A DNA stretch of 13,625 nt from DRGT01 sp022567895. GTDB taxonomy: Archaea; Thermoproteota; Nitrososphaeria; Nitrososphaerales; Nitrosopumilaceae. The position numbers were made by a program, and so were the translations under genes. The stretch spans positions 1-13,625 of the forward strand of contig JADFGC010000032.1 of the NCBI GenBank assembly GCA_022567895.1, given 5' to 3'. The notes under the pieces are model-generated. The model saw nothing but the letters and a program-made list of their open reading frames with translations. It made no database searches and was not told the origin of the DNA. Below are positions 1-7,773 of the stretch, in pieces. How positions within the stretch are numbered: position 1 is the first letter of the stretch; the number at the start of each line of letters is the position of its first letter.

Positions 1-500
1 ACTGGAATGAATATTTCATGCTACAGGCTGAGTTGGCAAAACTTCGCTCAAATTGTATAACACGACAGGTTGGAGCAGTAATTGTCAGAAACCATAGACA
101 ACTTGCTACAGGCTATAATGGAACACCGCCAGGTATCAAAAACTGCTTTGAAGGGGGATGTAAAAGATGCCAACTTAGAATGGAAGGAAAAATTGAATCT
201 GGTGCATCTTTAGATAGGTGTCTGTGTACTCATGCAGAAGCAAACGCCATAATGCACTGTGCAATTTTGGGAATCGAAGCTGGTGCTGAGGGCGCTGTGT
301 TGTATACAACTTTTGTTCCATGTTTGGAATGCACAAAAATGGCAATAACTATTGGAATAAAGAAATTCTTTTGTCTTGATTCTTATCCAGAAACAGATTA
401 TGGTTTGCTAAAAGAGGCTGGAGTAGAGGTTGTTCAACTAGATAAATTAAATATTCAACATTGGGTAAATGAGTTAGTTCAGAATTACAATAAAAAGTGA
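1..500 (+). CDS. dCMP deaminase (5' partial)
   Basis: Zinc-dependent cytidine/deoxycytidylate deaminase, expected to convert dCMP to dUMP, the precursor for dTMP synthesis. Numbering from the ATG at 18, the zinc site is HAEAN (His72, catalytic Glu74) plus PCLEC (Cys102, Cys105). The GYNGTPPG stretch (residues 32-39), followed by a Cys-rich loop (Cys43, Cys48, Cys51), is typical of dCMP deaminases rather than cytidine deaminases. The frame stays open upstream of that ATG and reads WNEYF from base 3. This matches the family's usual N-terminal W-x-EYFM segment, so the real start lies before the window and the ATG at 18 is internal. The TGA stop lies 4 bases before the DNA polymerase start, which suggests co-transcription of a dNTP-supply enzyme with a polymerase. 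The family call is firm; dCMP specificity is inferred from the family pattern. Confidence 0.9.
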   Translation, partial: WNEYFMLQAELAKLRSNCITRQVGAVIVRNHRQLATGYNGTPPGIKNCFEGGCKRCQLRMEGKIESGASLDRCLCTHAEANAIMHCAILGIEAGAEGAVLYTTFVPCLECTKMAITIGIKKFFCLDSYPETDYGLLKEAGVEVVQLDKLNIQHWVNELVQNYNKK

Positions 501-501
501 T
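497..501 (+). promoter_or_regulatory. Shine-Dalgarno core for polB containing the upstream stop codon
   Basis: GTGAT lies 3 bases before the ATG at 505 and contains the TGA stop of the deaminase gene. In a full archaeal GGAGGTGATC signal this 3' part would sit about this close to the start, so the geometry supports the start at 505 over the internal ATG at 544. It also suggests termination-coupled translation. Confidence 0.5.
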
Positions 502-504
502 TTT

Positions 505-3063
505 ATGCAAGCACAAAGCGAAAACACTGAAAGAATAAAATCAATGCCACCATCATTACTTGTTTCAGCTACATACAATAATCGAAAAAAAGCAGCAGTT
601 TTAAAATTTTATGAACCAAAATCACAAAAAATTATTCTTTGGGAAGATGAAACAAACCATAAACCATATTGTTATTCGAAATTAAATCCAGAAGAATTAG
701 ATTTCCTTAACGAAAGATCTGATGTAATAAAAATTGAATCAATCAAACGTTATGACATGTTAAATGATCAAGAAATTAATGTTTCAAAAATCATAGTTGA
801 AGACCCATTAGCAATTGGTGGTACATCTACTGACAAAAGCATCAGAAACATAATTGAGACATGGGAATCTGATATCAAATACTATGAGAACTATCTTTAT
901 GATAGAGCATTTATTGTTGGAAAATATTACAAAGTCGAAGATGGAAAAATCAAACCTCATGATTTAGAAATTTCTGATGAAGTAAGACTATCATTAAAGA
1001 GTCTTCTTTGGGACAAAATTTCAAAAGAAACAATGGTTGATTCAAAACAATTTGAAGAATACATTTCCGAATGGGCCAATCTTCTAAATCAACCAATTCC
1101 AAAAATCAAACGCGTTAGTTTTGATATCGAAGTAGAATCAGAAATTAGTAGAATTCCAGACCCCAAAGTTGCAGAAAAAAGGGTTACAGCAATTAGTTTT
1201 ACAGCATCTGATGGTCTAAAGCAGGTTTTTGTGCTAAAACGAGCAGGCATAGAAGAAGGCACAAACGAATTGGATTCAGATGTCAAGGTCGTGTTTTATG
1301 ATGAGGGAAAAGAAAAGGACATGATTTTTGATGCCTTCAAAATAATTTCCAGTTATCCTTTTGTAATAACTTACAACGGCGATGAGTTTGACATGCCTTA
1401 CTTGTATAATCGTGCAGAAAGATTAGGAATCAAAAATTCTGATAATCCATTATACATGATGAGAGATTCTGCTACTCTGAAAGAAGGAGTTCATTTAGAT
1501 CTCTATAGAACATTATCAAATCGTAGTTTTCAAATCTATGCTTTTAGTCACAAATACACAAATTTTTCGTTAAACAGTGTATCAAAAGCACTTCTTAATG
1601 AAGAAAAAATCGATTATGGGATAGAACTTGATCAGCTAAGTCTCTATCAAACAGCCAATTACTGTTTTAATGATTCACGACTTACTTACAAACTTACAAG
1701 CTTCAACAACGATGTTTTGATGAATCTACTAGTGATTATTGCAAGAATTGCAAGAATGCCAATTGATGACATTGCAAGAATGGGTGTTTCACAATGGATT
1801 CGAAGCATGTTGTATTATGAACACAGACAACGCAATGCACTAATTCCAAAACGTGATGAGCTGGAAAGAAAATCATCTGGAGTTGTTACTGATGCCGTAA
1901 TTAAAAACAAAAAATATCGTGGAGGGCTAGTTATTGATCCTGTTGAAGGAATTCACTTTGATGTTACAGTAATGGATTTTGCAAGTCTGTATCCCAGCAT
2001 AATCAAGGTTAGAAATATTTCATATGAAACTGTGAGATGTCCACATGATGAGTGCAAGAAAAATACTATTCCACAAACAAGTCATTGGGTTTGTACTAGA
2101 AAAAATGGCATGACATCTCTTTTGATTGGCTCTCTTCGTGATTTAAGAGTAAATTACTACAAAAGTCTGTCAAAAAGTGAAACATTAACTGAAGACCAAA
2201 GACAGCAGTACACAGTTGTTAGCCAAGCGCTAAAGGTAATTCTAAACGCAAGCTATGGCGTTATGGGAGCAGAGATATTTCCTCTCTATTTTCTGCCGGC
2301 AGCAGATGCAACTACTGCAGTAGGCAGACACATAATTTTAGAAACCATCAAAAAATGTGAAGAAGTTGGAATTCAGGTTCTTTATGGAGACACTGATTCA
2401 TTATTTGTCAAAAATCCAACTTCAGAACAAATTCAAAAAGTAATCGTTGAGGCGAAGAAAAGCTTTGGTGTTGATTTGGAAGTTGATAAAGAATATCGCT
2501 ATGTAGTACTAAGTACAAGAAAGAAAAACTATCTCGGAGTTACAAAATCAGGTGAAGTAGATGTCAAAGGATTAACTGGGAAAAAATCACATACTCCTCC
2601 TTTTATCAAGACATTATTTTACGAGTTATTAGAAATTTTATCCAAAGTGCAAAATATTGATGAGTTCGGAATTGCAAAAAAACAAATCAGTGAAAAAATT
2701 GTAGAATGGGCTAAAAAAGTTGAAGCAAAGGAAATTCCACTTTCAGATTTGGCATTTAATGTAATGATTAGTAAAGCACCTTCAGAATATGTAAAAACTG
2801 TACCACAGCATATTCGTGCAGCTAAGCTTTTGGAATCAGTCAGAGAGATCAAAAAAGGCGACATCATTTCATATGTCAAGATATTAAACAAACCAGGAGT
2901 AAAGCCCACAGAATTGGCAAGAAAAGACGAAGTTGATTCAAAAAAATACATGGAATTTATGGAATCAACACTTGATCAAATTACCTCATCAATGGATCTT
3001 GATTTTGATACAATTCTTGGAAAGCCAAAACAAACAGGATTGGACGAATATTTCTGGAACTAG
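505..3063 (+). CDS. polB: Family B DNA polymerase (PolB)
   Basis: Replicative or repair DNA polymerase with 3'-5' proofreading, 852 residues and full length for archaeal PolB, with no intein. Exonuclease motifs are all present: Exo I FDIE (Asp207, Glu209), Exo II YNGDEFD (Asn291, Asp296), Exo III YCFND (Tyr386, Asp390). Polymerase motifs are also intact: motif A DFASLYPSI (Asp491), motif B KVILNASYG (Lys577-Gly585), motif C YGDTDS (Asp629, Asp631). The last ten residues, QTGLDEYFWN, contain a PIP box (Gln843, Leu846, Tyr849, Phe850) for binding the PCNA sliding clamp. A Cys/His cluster (Cys512, His514, Cys517, His527, Cys530) follows motif A and may bind zinc. The gene starts 4 bases after the dCMP deaminase stop. 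The sequence alone does not show whether it is the main replicase or works beside PolD. Confidence 0.97.
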   Translation: MQAQSENTERIKSMPPSLLVSATYNNRKKAAVLKFYEPKSQKIILWEDETNHKPYCYSKLNPEELDFLNERSDVIKIESIKRYDMLNDQEINVSKIIVEDPLAIGGTSTDKSIRNIIETWESDIKYYENYLYDRAFIVGKYYKVEDGKIKPHDLEISDEVRLSLKSLLWDKISKETMVDSKQFEEYISEWANLLNQPIPKIKRVSFDIEVESEISRIPDPKVAEKRVTAISFTASDGLKQVFVLKRAGIEEGTNELDSDVKVVFYDEGKEKDMIFDAFKIISSYPFVITYNGDEFDMPYLYNRAERLGIKNSDNPLYMMRDSATLKEGVHLDLYRTLSNRSFQIYAFSHKYTNFSLNSVSKALLNEEKIDYGIELDQLSLYQTANYCFNDSRLTYKLTSFNNDVLMNLLVIIARIARMPIDDIARMGVSQWIRSMLYYEHRQRNALIPKRDELERKSSGVVTDAVIKNKKYRGGLVIDPVEGIHFDVTVMDFASLYPSIIKVRNISYETVRCPHDECKKNTIPQTSHWVCTRKNGMTSLLIGSLRDLRVNYYKSLSKSETLTEDQRQQYTVVSQALKVILNASYGVMGAEIFPLYFLPAADATTAVGRHIILETIKKCEEVGIQVLYGDTDSLFVKNPTSEQIQKVIVEAKKSFGVDLEVDKEYRYVVLSTRKKNYLGVTKSGEVDVKGLTGKKSHTPPFIKTLFYELLEILSKVQNIDEFGIAKKQISEKIVEWAKKVEAKEIPLSDLAFNVMISKAPSEYVKTVPQHIRAAKLLESVREIKKGDIISYVKILNKPGVKPTELARKDEVDSKKYMEFMESTLDQITSSMDLDFDTILGKPKQTGLDEYFWN

Positions 3064-3073
3064 GTAAAGAAAA

Positions 3074-3382
3074 ATGGCATTAGATGAAATTTCAATAACT
3101 ATCTTAGGAATTGCTGCAAGCGTTTTGATTTTGTCTGGATGGGTTCCGCAAATTGTAAAAGGATACAAAACAAAAATGCTCGATGATATTTCAAAATATT
3201 TGATGTCACTAGTAGCAATTGGTGCCTTTTTATGGATGCTATATGGTTTTGAAAAAAATGACATGATCATCATTGGAGTAAATGTTGCTGCAATTTGTCT
3301 TACAATGACAGTTTTAGCCATGAAAATCAGATACAAAAAACATAATCTAAACCAAAAAAAAGAACAATCAAATAATAAATAG
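3074..3382 (+). CDS. PQ-loop / SemiSWEET-type membrane protein
   Basis: A 102-residue, three-helix membrane protein. Helices lie at about residues 7-27, 40-58 and 63-85, followed by a charged tail rich in Lys, Asn and Gln that is probably cytoplasmic. Helix 1 ends in GWVPQIVKGYKTK with the diagnostic Pro25-Gln26 pair; the following DDISKYLM segment also fits the SemiSWEET/PQ-loop family. Bacterial SemiSWEETs of this size dimerise to form a sugar transport path. Whether this archaeal member moves sugar is not shown by the sequence. It begins 10 bases after the polB stop, with AGGT (3062-3065) overlapping the polB TAG and 8 bases from the ATG, so it is probably translated from the same mRNA. 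Its position before triose-phosphate isomerase weakly suggests a carbon-metabolite role. Confidence 0.8.
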   Translation: MALDEISITILGIAASVLILSGWVPQIVKGYKTKMLDDISKYLMSLVAIGAFLWMLYGFEKNDMIIIGVNVAAICLTMTVLAMKIRYKKHNLNQKKEQSNNK

Positions 3383-3414
3383 CAGGCTCGGATTTTTCAT
3401 GAAGGGTAAGTATA

Positions 3415-4071
3415 TTGTTTATCATAAATTGTAAAAATTACGAAGAGGTTTCAGGTTCTCAGATTTCTAAATTCATCAAAATAGCTGAAAAAATTTCAAA
3501 AAAATACAAAGTAAAAATTGCTATTGCTCCACCTCAACATCTTTTAGGTCAAGTGGCGGATAGTAAAATTCCAATATTTGCACAGCACTTAGATGATGCA
3601 AATGTCGGAAGCACTACGGGTTTTATGATTCCTGAACTTGTAAAAAAATCAAAGATTCGTGGTTCTTTGATTAATCACAGTGAACATAGAATTTCAAGTA
3701 AAGAAATTTCTACCCTAGTGTCAAAATTAAAAAAATTAAAAATGATTTCTGTTGTTTGTGTCAAAAATGTTGTAGAGGCAAAAAAATATGCTAAATTAAA
3801 TCCTGATTATATCGCAATAGAACCACCTGAGCTAATAGGTTCTGGTCGTGCTGTTTCAAAAGAAAGGCCAGCTCTGATTACAAACGCAGTCAAGGCGGTG
3901 CAAAGCTCAAAACGAAAAACAAAACTACTTTGTGGTGCAGGAATTGTTTCTGGAGCTGATGTTGAAAAGGCAATTGAGCTTGGCTCAAAAGGAATTCTTG
4001 TAGCAAGTGGAATTGTCAAGGCAAAAAATTGGAACAAGATAATTGAAGAGTTTGTCAAGGCAATGCTTTAA
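3415..4071 (+). CDS. tpiA: Triose-phosphate isomerase
   Basis: Interconverts dihydroxyacetone phosphate and glyceraldehyde 3-phosphate, here most likely in gluconeogenesis from fixed carbon. It is 218 residues, the short archaeal type rather than the roughly 250-residue bacterial/eukaryotic form. Visible motifs are the N-terminal NCK (Asn5, Lys7), INHSEH with electrophile His88, AIEPPELIGSG with catalytic base Glu136 followed by flexible loop 6, and phosphate-binding CGAGIVSGADV (173-183) and GILVASG (193-199). The start is TTG at 3415: the frame has a stop at 3400-3402, no ATG follows before the conserved N-terminus, and MFIINCKNY is the expected family start. A weak GGGT (3404-3407) sits 7 bases before it. 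An out-of-frame ATG lies at 3399. It is followed 38 bases later by the pyruvate phosphate dikinase gene. Confidence 0.95.
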   Translation: MFIINCKNYEEVSGSQISKFIKIAEKISKKYKVKIAIAPPQHLLGQVADSKIPIFAQHLDDANVGSTTGFMIPELVKKSKIRGSLINHSEHRISSKEISTLVSKLKKLKMISVVCVKNVVEAKKYAKLNPDYIAIEPPELIGSGRAVSKERPALITNAVKAVQSSKRKTKLLCGAGIVSGADVEKAIELGSKGILVASGIVKAKNWNKIIEEFVKAML

Positions 4072-4109
4072 AACACCCTATTTTTGATTTGAATATCTAG
4101 GAAATCAAA

Positions 4110-6806
4110 ATGAAGCCAGTTTACTTTTTTGATGAAGGAGATGGGAAGAACAAGAAGCTGCTAGGAGGAAAGGGTGCTGGTCTTTGTGAGATGACCAGAT
4201 TAAAGCTTCCAGTTCCACCAGGATTTATCATTACAACTGAAGTGTGTAATCACTATTATCAAAATAACAAAAAACTTCCAAAAGGTCTTTTAGCTCAAGT
4301 AAAAAAGAACATTGCAAAAATTGAGAAAAAGACTGGGAAAAAATGGAATTCTAAAGACAATCCTTTACTTGTTTCAGTAAGATCAGGCGCGGCTATATCC
4401 ATGCCAGGCATGATGGATACAATTTTGAATCTTGGAATCAATGATGTGACTGTAGAGGGATTAGCAAAACAAAGCAACAATCCACGCTTTGCATTGGATT
4501 CTTATCGAAGATTCATTCAGTTATTTGGTAAAGTCGTTTTTGGAGTCGATGATAAAAAATTTGATGAAGTGTTAGAGACCGCCAAGAAAAATCAAGCAGT
4601 TCAATCAGATGGGGCGCTAAATGAAAAGTCACTTCGTGGAATAGTTTCAGAATACAAAAAAATTTGTGAAAAATATGCTGGAAGGCCTTTCCCTTCGGAT
4701 CCTTTTGAACAACTAGAACTAGCAATTAAAGCCGTTTTTGCAAGCTGGAAGGGTGAAAGAGCAATTGTTTATCGTGAAAAAAATAACATTACCAAAGACA
4801 TTGCTGATGGAACAGCAGTAAATGTTGTAACTATGGTTTTTGGGAATATGGGAAATGACAGTGCAACAGGAGTTGTTTTTACAAGAAACCCAGGGGATGG
4901 TACAAACCACATTTTTGGTGATTATCTTTTAAATGCACAAGGTGAGGATGTTGTTGCTGGTGTAAGAACGCCAAAACCCATAGACAATATGAAGGTGGAA
5001 CTTCCCATATCATACAAACAACTTGAAAATACTTGCAATAAACTAGAAAAACACTTCAGAGAGCCACAAGATATTGAATTTACTATAGAACAAGGAAGGT
5101 TCTACTTGTTGCAAACAAGAAATGGAAAAATGAATGCTGCAAGTATGGTAAAAACTTCAGTTGACATGGTTAAAGAAAAACTAATCAATAAAGACCAAGC
5201 TCTTCGTCGCATACAAGCAGAGCAGCTTGAACAACTTCTTCATAAGACAATTGATCAAAACAAAGCTAAAGGATTCAAGCAGGTTACTAAAGGAATTGCA
5301 GCATCACCAGGAGCTGCAAGCGGAGTTGTAGTATTTGATGTTAAAAAAGCAACAACAATGGGCGAGAATGGTACCAAAGTAATTTTGGTTAGAGAAGAAA
5401 CAAAGCCAGAAGATGTACCTGCGTTTTTTGCAGCTGCAGGAATTCTAACTAGCCGAGGAGGAAAAACATCTCACGCAGCAGTTGTTGCTAGAGGAATGGG
5501 AAAACCGTGCATAGTTGGATGTTCAGATTTGAAAATTGATTATGATAATGGAAAATGTGTTGCAGATGGCCAGACCATCAATGAGGGAGATACCATAACA
5601 ATTGATGGAAGCAGTGGCGGCATATTTCTTGGTGAAATGCCAACAATACAGCCTCAAATTACTGATGATTTTAAAACCATTCTAGATTGGTCACAAAAAA
5701 TCAAAAAAATTGGAGTTCGAGCAAACGCAGATACTCCTGATGCAGCTAAACTAGCAAGAAAGTATGGAGCCCAAGGAATTGGTCTTTGTAGAACAGAAAG
5801 AATGTTCAATGCAAAAGACAGAATTGGATTATTTGTCGATATGATTATGGCAAAAACGCTTGATGAGAGAAATGCAGTTTTAGAAAAATTAAAACAATTA
5901 CAGAAAAGTGACTTTATTGAAATTCTAAAAGCTATGGAAGGATATACGGTGACAATCAGATTGCTTGATCCACCATTGCATGAATTTTTGCCAAATCCAG
6001 AAGAGCTTGCAAATAAAATCTACAAACTCGAAAAAGAAAATTCCACTGTAGGTTTAGAACAAACTAAAACAATTCTTAACAGAGCAAGAGACCTTGCAGA
6101 AATTAATCCAATGATGGGACATCGTGGAGTTAGAATAGGAATCACGTATCCCGAAATTTATAGAATGCAAATTATAGCTGTTTTTGAAGCTACTGCTGAA
6201 TTAGCAAAACAAAAAGTAGATGCCCGACCACAAATTATGATTCCACAAGTAAGTAGTATTGCTGAATTAAATCATATCAAGAGAATTTATGATGAAATTA
6301 AATCAGAAATGGAGCAAAAATACAAACAAAAACTAAAGATTGACTTTGGAACAATGCTTGAGGTTGTTAGAGCGTGTCTTACTGCACAAGAATTAGCTGA
6401 TACTGCTGAATTCTTTAGTTTTGGTACTAACGATTTAACTCAAGCAACCTTTAGTTTTAGCAGAGAAGATGCTGAAGGAAAATTTCTTCCAGAATATTTA
6501 GAAAAGGAGCTTCTTGAAAAAAGTCCATTCCAATCAATTGATGAAAATGGTGTTGGGAGCCTTATGAAAATTGGAATTGCAGGTGGTAGAAAAATCAAGC
6601 CAAAATTAGAGATTGGGATCTGTGGGGAACATGGTGGAGACCCAAGCTCTATCAAATTCTGCTACAAATCCGGCCTCAGCTATGTTAGTGCTTCACCTCA
6701 TAGAATCCCAATTGCAATAGTTGCTGCCGCCCAAGCAGTTCTTGAAAAGCCTCAAAAAACAAGCAAAAAATCCAAGAAAAAGGCAAAAAAGAAATCAAAG
6801 AGATAA
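4110..6806 (+). CDS. ppdK: Pyruvate, phosphate dikinase
   Basis: Catalyses reversible ATP + pyruvate + Pi to AMP + PEP + PPi; in an autotroph it supplies PEP for gluconeogenesis. It is 898 residues with the full three-part architecture. The N-terminal ATP-grasp region carries GGKGAGL (19-25) and VRSG (90-93) leading to SMPGMMDTILNLG. The swivelling phosphohistidine domain has RGGKTSHAAVVARG with His455. The C-terminal PEP/pyruvate barrel has FGTNDLTQ (Gly772-Asp775) and GICGEHGGDPSS with catalytic Cys838. Compared with the usual RGGMTSH and GARAS sequences as I remember them, this protein has Lys452 for Met and GAAIS for GARAS. The last 19 residues are a basic tail with 11 Lys and 1 Arg, absent from typical bacterial enzymes. 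AGGA at 4099-4102 is a weak ribosome-binding site. The HTH-CBS regulator follows after 13 bases. Confidence 0.96.
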   Translation: MKPVYFFDEGDGKNKKLLGGKGAGLCEMTRLKLPVPPGFIITTEVCNHYYQNNKKLPKGLLAQVKKNIAKIEKKTGKKWNSKDNPLLVSVRSGAAISMPGMMDTILNLGINDVTVEGLAKQSNNPRFALDSYRRFIQLFGKVVFGVDDKKFDEVLETAKKNQAVQSDGALNEKSLRGIVSEYKKICEKYAGRPFPSDPFEQLELAIKAVFASWKGERAIVYREKNNITKDIADGTAVNVVTMVFGNMGNDSATGVVFTRNPGDGTNHIFGDYLLNAQGEDVVAGVRTPKPIDNMKVELPISYKQLENTCNKLEKHFREPQDIEFTIEQGRFYLLQTRNGKMNAASMVKTSVDMVKEKLINKDQALRRIQAEQLEQLLHKTIDQNKAKGFKQVTKGIAASPGAASGVVVFDVKKATTMGENGTKVILVREETKPEDVPAFFAAAGILTSRGGKTSHAAVVARGMGKPCIVGCSDLKIDYDNGKCVADGQTINEGDTITIDGSSGGIFLGEMPTIQPQITDDFKTILDWSQKIKKIGVRANADTPDAAKLARKYGAQGIGLCRTERMFNAKDRIGLFVDMIMAKTLDERNAVLEKLKQLQKSDFIEILKAMEGYTVTIRLLDPPLHEFLPNPEELANKIYKLEKENSTVGLEQTKTILNRARDLAEINPMMGHRGVRIGITYPEIYRMQIIAVFEATAELAKQKVDARPQIMIPQVSSIAELNHIKRIYDEIKSEMEQKYKQKLKIDFGTMLEVVRACLTAQELADTAEFFSFGTNDLTQATFSFSREDAEGKFLPEYLEKELLEKSPFQSIDENGVGSLMKIGIAGGRKIKPKLEIGICGEHGGDPSSIKFCYKSGLSYVSASPHRIPIAIVAAAQAVLEKPQKTSKKSKKKAKKKSKR

Positions 6807-6819
6807 TCAACTAATCTAA

Positions 6820-7377
6820 TTGCTTCCAAGAATTGATTCTATCAAACAATTAAGAACAAAGCTAGGCATTACCCAGAAGAAACTAGCCAGTATGACAGGC
6901 GTCAGCACCTCCATGATTAATCAAATTGAATCTGGTAGAAGTCAGCCTAGCTATGGGACCGCAAAGAGGATTTTTGATAATTTGGCAAGTCTGGAAGGCA
7001 AATCTTCTAGCCATAAGGCGGGGGATTTTTGCAGCAAAGAGATCGTAAAGCTAAAGCCATCAAACACTTTGTATGACGCAATAAAGAAAATGAGAAAAGT
7101 TTCAATCAGTCAAATTCCAATTTTTGATGGAAACGAACCTGTCGGTATTGTTACAGAAGACAGCATTGTTAAACATATTTCAGATGTAGGAGAATCAGAA
7201 TTAAAAAATGCAAAATTAGAAAGTGTTATGGAGCCAGTTCCACCCATAGTTGATTATGATACACCTGCAAATAGTTTGATTCCACTAATTCGATTTTCAA
7301 AATGTATTCTTGTTTCAAAAAAATCTAAAATCTTTGGAATTATTACAGCAACTGATGCTCTAAAAATGATGGAATAG
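6820..7377 (+). CDS. XRE-type HTH protein with paired CBS domains
   Basis: A 185-residue putative transcriptional regulator. Residues 6-58 form a lambda-repressor/XRE helix-turn-helix (ITQKKLASMTGVSTSMINQIESGR). Two CBS repeats follow at about 74-120 (IPIFDGNEPVGIVTEDSIV) and 134-184 (KIFGIITATDAL); such pairs often bind AMP, ATP or S-adenosylmethionine. No membrane segment is present. The start is TTG at 6820: a TAA immediately precedes it in frame, and the first internal ATG (about 6890) would delete half of the HTH. MLPRIDSIKQLR also resembles the start of related archaeal HTH-CBS proteins. No good Shine-Dalgarno is seen. It lies 13 bases after ppdK and probably shares its transcript, so adenylate-responsive control of PEP synthesis is a reasonable but untested idea. 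The stop abuts the stop of the convergent epimerase gene. Confidence 0.85.
   Translation: MLPRIDSIKQLRTKLGITQKKLASMTGVSTSMINQIESGRSQPSYGTAKRIFDNLASLEGKSSSHKAGDFCSKEIVKLKPSNTLYDAIKKMRKVSISQIPIFDGNEPVGIVTEDSIVKHISDVGESELKNAKLESVMEPVPPIVDYDTPANSLIPLIRFSKCILVSKKSKIFGIITATDALKMME
7317..7323 (-). terminator. Possible T-tract terminator for the minus-strand operon, inside the HTH-CBS gene
   Basis: Seven consecutive A on the + strand read as T7 on the - strand, about 55 bases beyond the mce stop. It is the nearest long T-tract downstream of the mutase operon and a candidate archaeal-type terminator. Support is position and composition only. Confidence 0.25.
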
Positions 7378-7773
7378 TTATTTTGGATGAGAACACAGCT
7401 CTGCTAAAACACCATGTAATGACTTTGGGTGAATGAATATGACTTTAGTTCCAGCTGAACCGGGTCTTATCTTTCCAAGAAATTGTATTCCACATCCTTC
7501 CATTCTAGTAACTTCACCTTCAATGTCATCAGTTTCTAAGGCCATATGATGTAAGCCTTCGCCTTTTTTTTCAAGAAATTTTTTAATTGGACTGTTGTCA
7601 TTTGTTGGTTGCATTAATTCAATTCTTCCATTTGATAAATGCAAGATGGCAACTTTGACTCCTTCTGTTTCTATAGTTTCAAATTCAACATCAGTGACAC
7701 CGAAAGCTTCTCGGTATTGCTTTACAGCAGATTCTACATCATTAACTGCAATTGCGATATGATCAATTTTCAT
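7378..7773 (-). CDS. mce: Methylmalonyl-CoA epimerase
   Basis: Interconverts (S)- and (R)-methylmalonyl-CoA, linking propionyl-CoA carboxylation to methylmalonyl-CoA mutase. It is 131 residues with the paired beta-alpha-beta-beta-beta repeats of the vicinal-oxygen-chelate fold. Metal ligands expected from alignment with known epimerases are His5 (DHIAIAV), Glu52 (RIELMQP), His76 (GLHHMALE) and Glu125 (GVLAELC). The HPKSLHGVLAEL ending is strongly family-typical. The start ATG directly follows the TAG of the mutase large subunit with no gap, and AGGA (7784-7787) lies 10 bases upstream, inside the mutase coding end. This is the last gene of the minus-strand block; its stop abuts the stop of the HTH-CBS gene. 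Glyoxalase-type dioxygenases share the fold, but residues and context make epimerase by far the best call. Confidence 0.95.
   Translation of the reverse strand: MKIDHIAIAVNDVESAVKQYREAFGVTDVEFETIETEGVKVAILHLSNGRIELMQPTNDNSPIKKFLEKKGEGLHHMALETDDIEGEVTRMEGCGIQFLGKIRPGSAGTKVIFIHPKSLHGVLAELCSHPK
7564..7584 (+). terminator. Possible T-tract terminator for the plus-strand genes, inside mce
   Basis: On the + strand there is a run of eight T (7564-7571) and a run of six T (7579-7584), about 190-205 bases past the HTH-CBS stop. Archaeal termination often needs only T-tracts. The convergent genes leave no intergenic space, so the plus transcript must end inside mce. The run also encodes Lys/Phe codons of mce, so it could be coincidental. 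Confidence 0.25.

Noticed and set aside
18..20. ATG at 18 as the dCMP deaminase start
   Set aside because: The frame is open upstream and encodes WNEYF, which matches the conserved family N-terminus, so the gene is cut by the window edge.
2619..2951. 110-codon open frame on - opposite polB
   Set aside because: It lies wholly inside a full-length polymerase with intact motifs, and its translation resembles no family; a codon-composition shadow.
4072..4109. Intrinsic hairpin terminator between tpiA and ppdK
   Set aside because: There is only a short T5 run and no stable stem; the 38-base gap does not show a clear terminator.
4295..4910. Several 60-70 codon frames on - opposite ppdK
   Set aside because: All are antisense to conserved dikinase coding sequence, with low-complexity hydrophobic translations and no ribosome-binding or family support.
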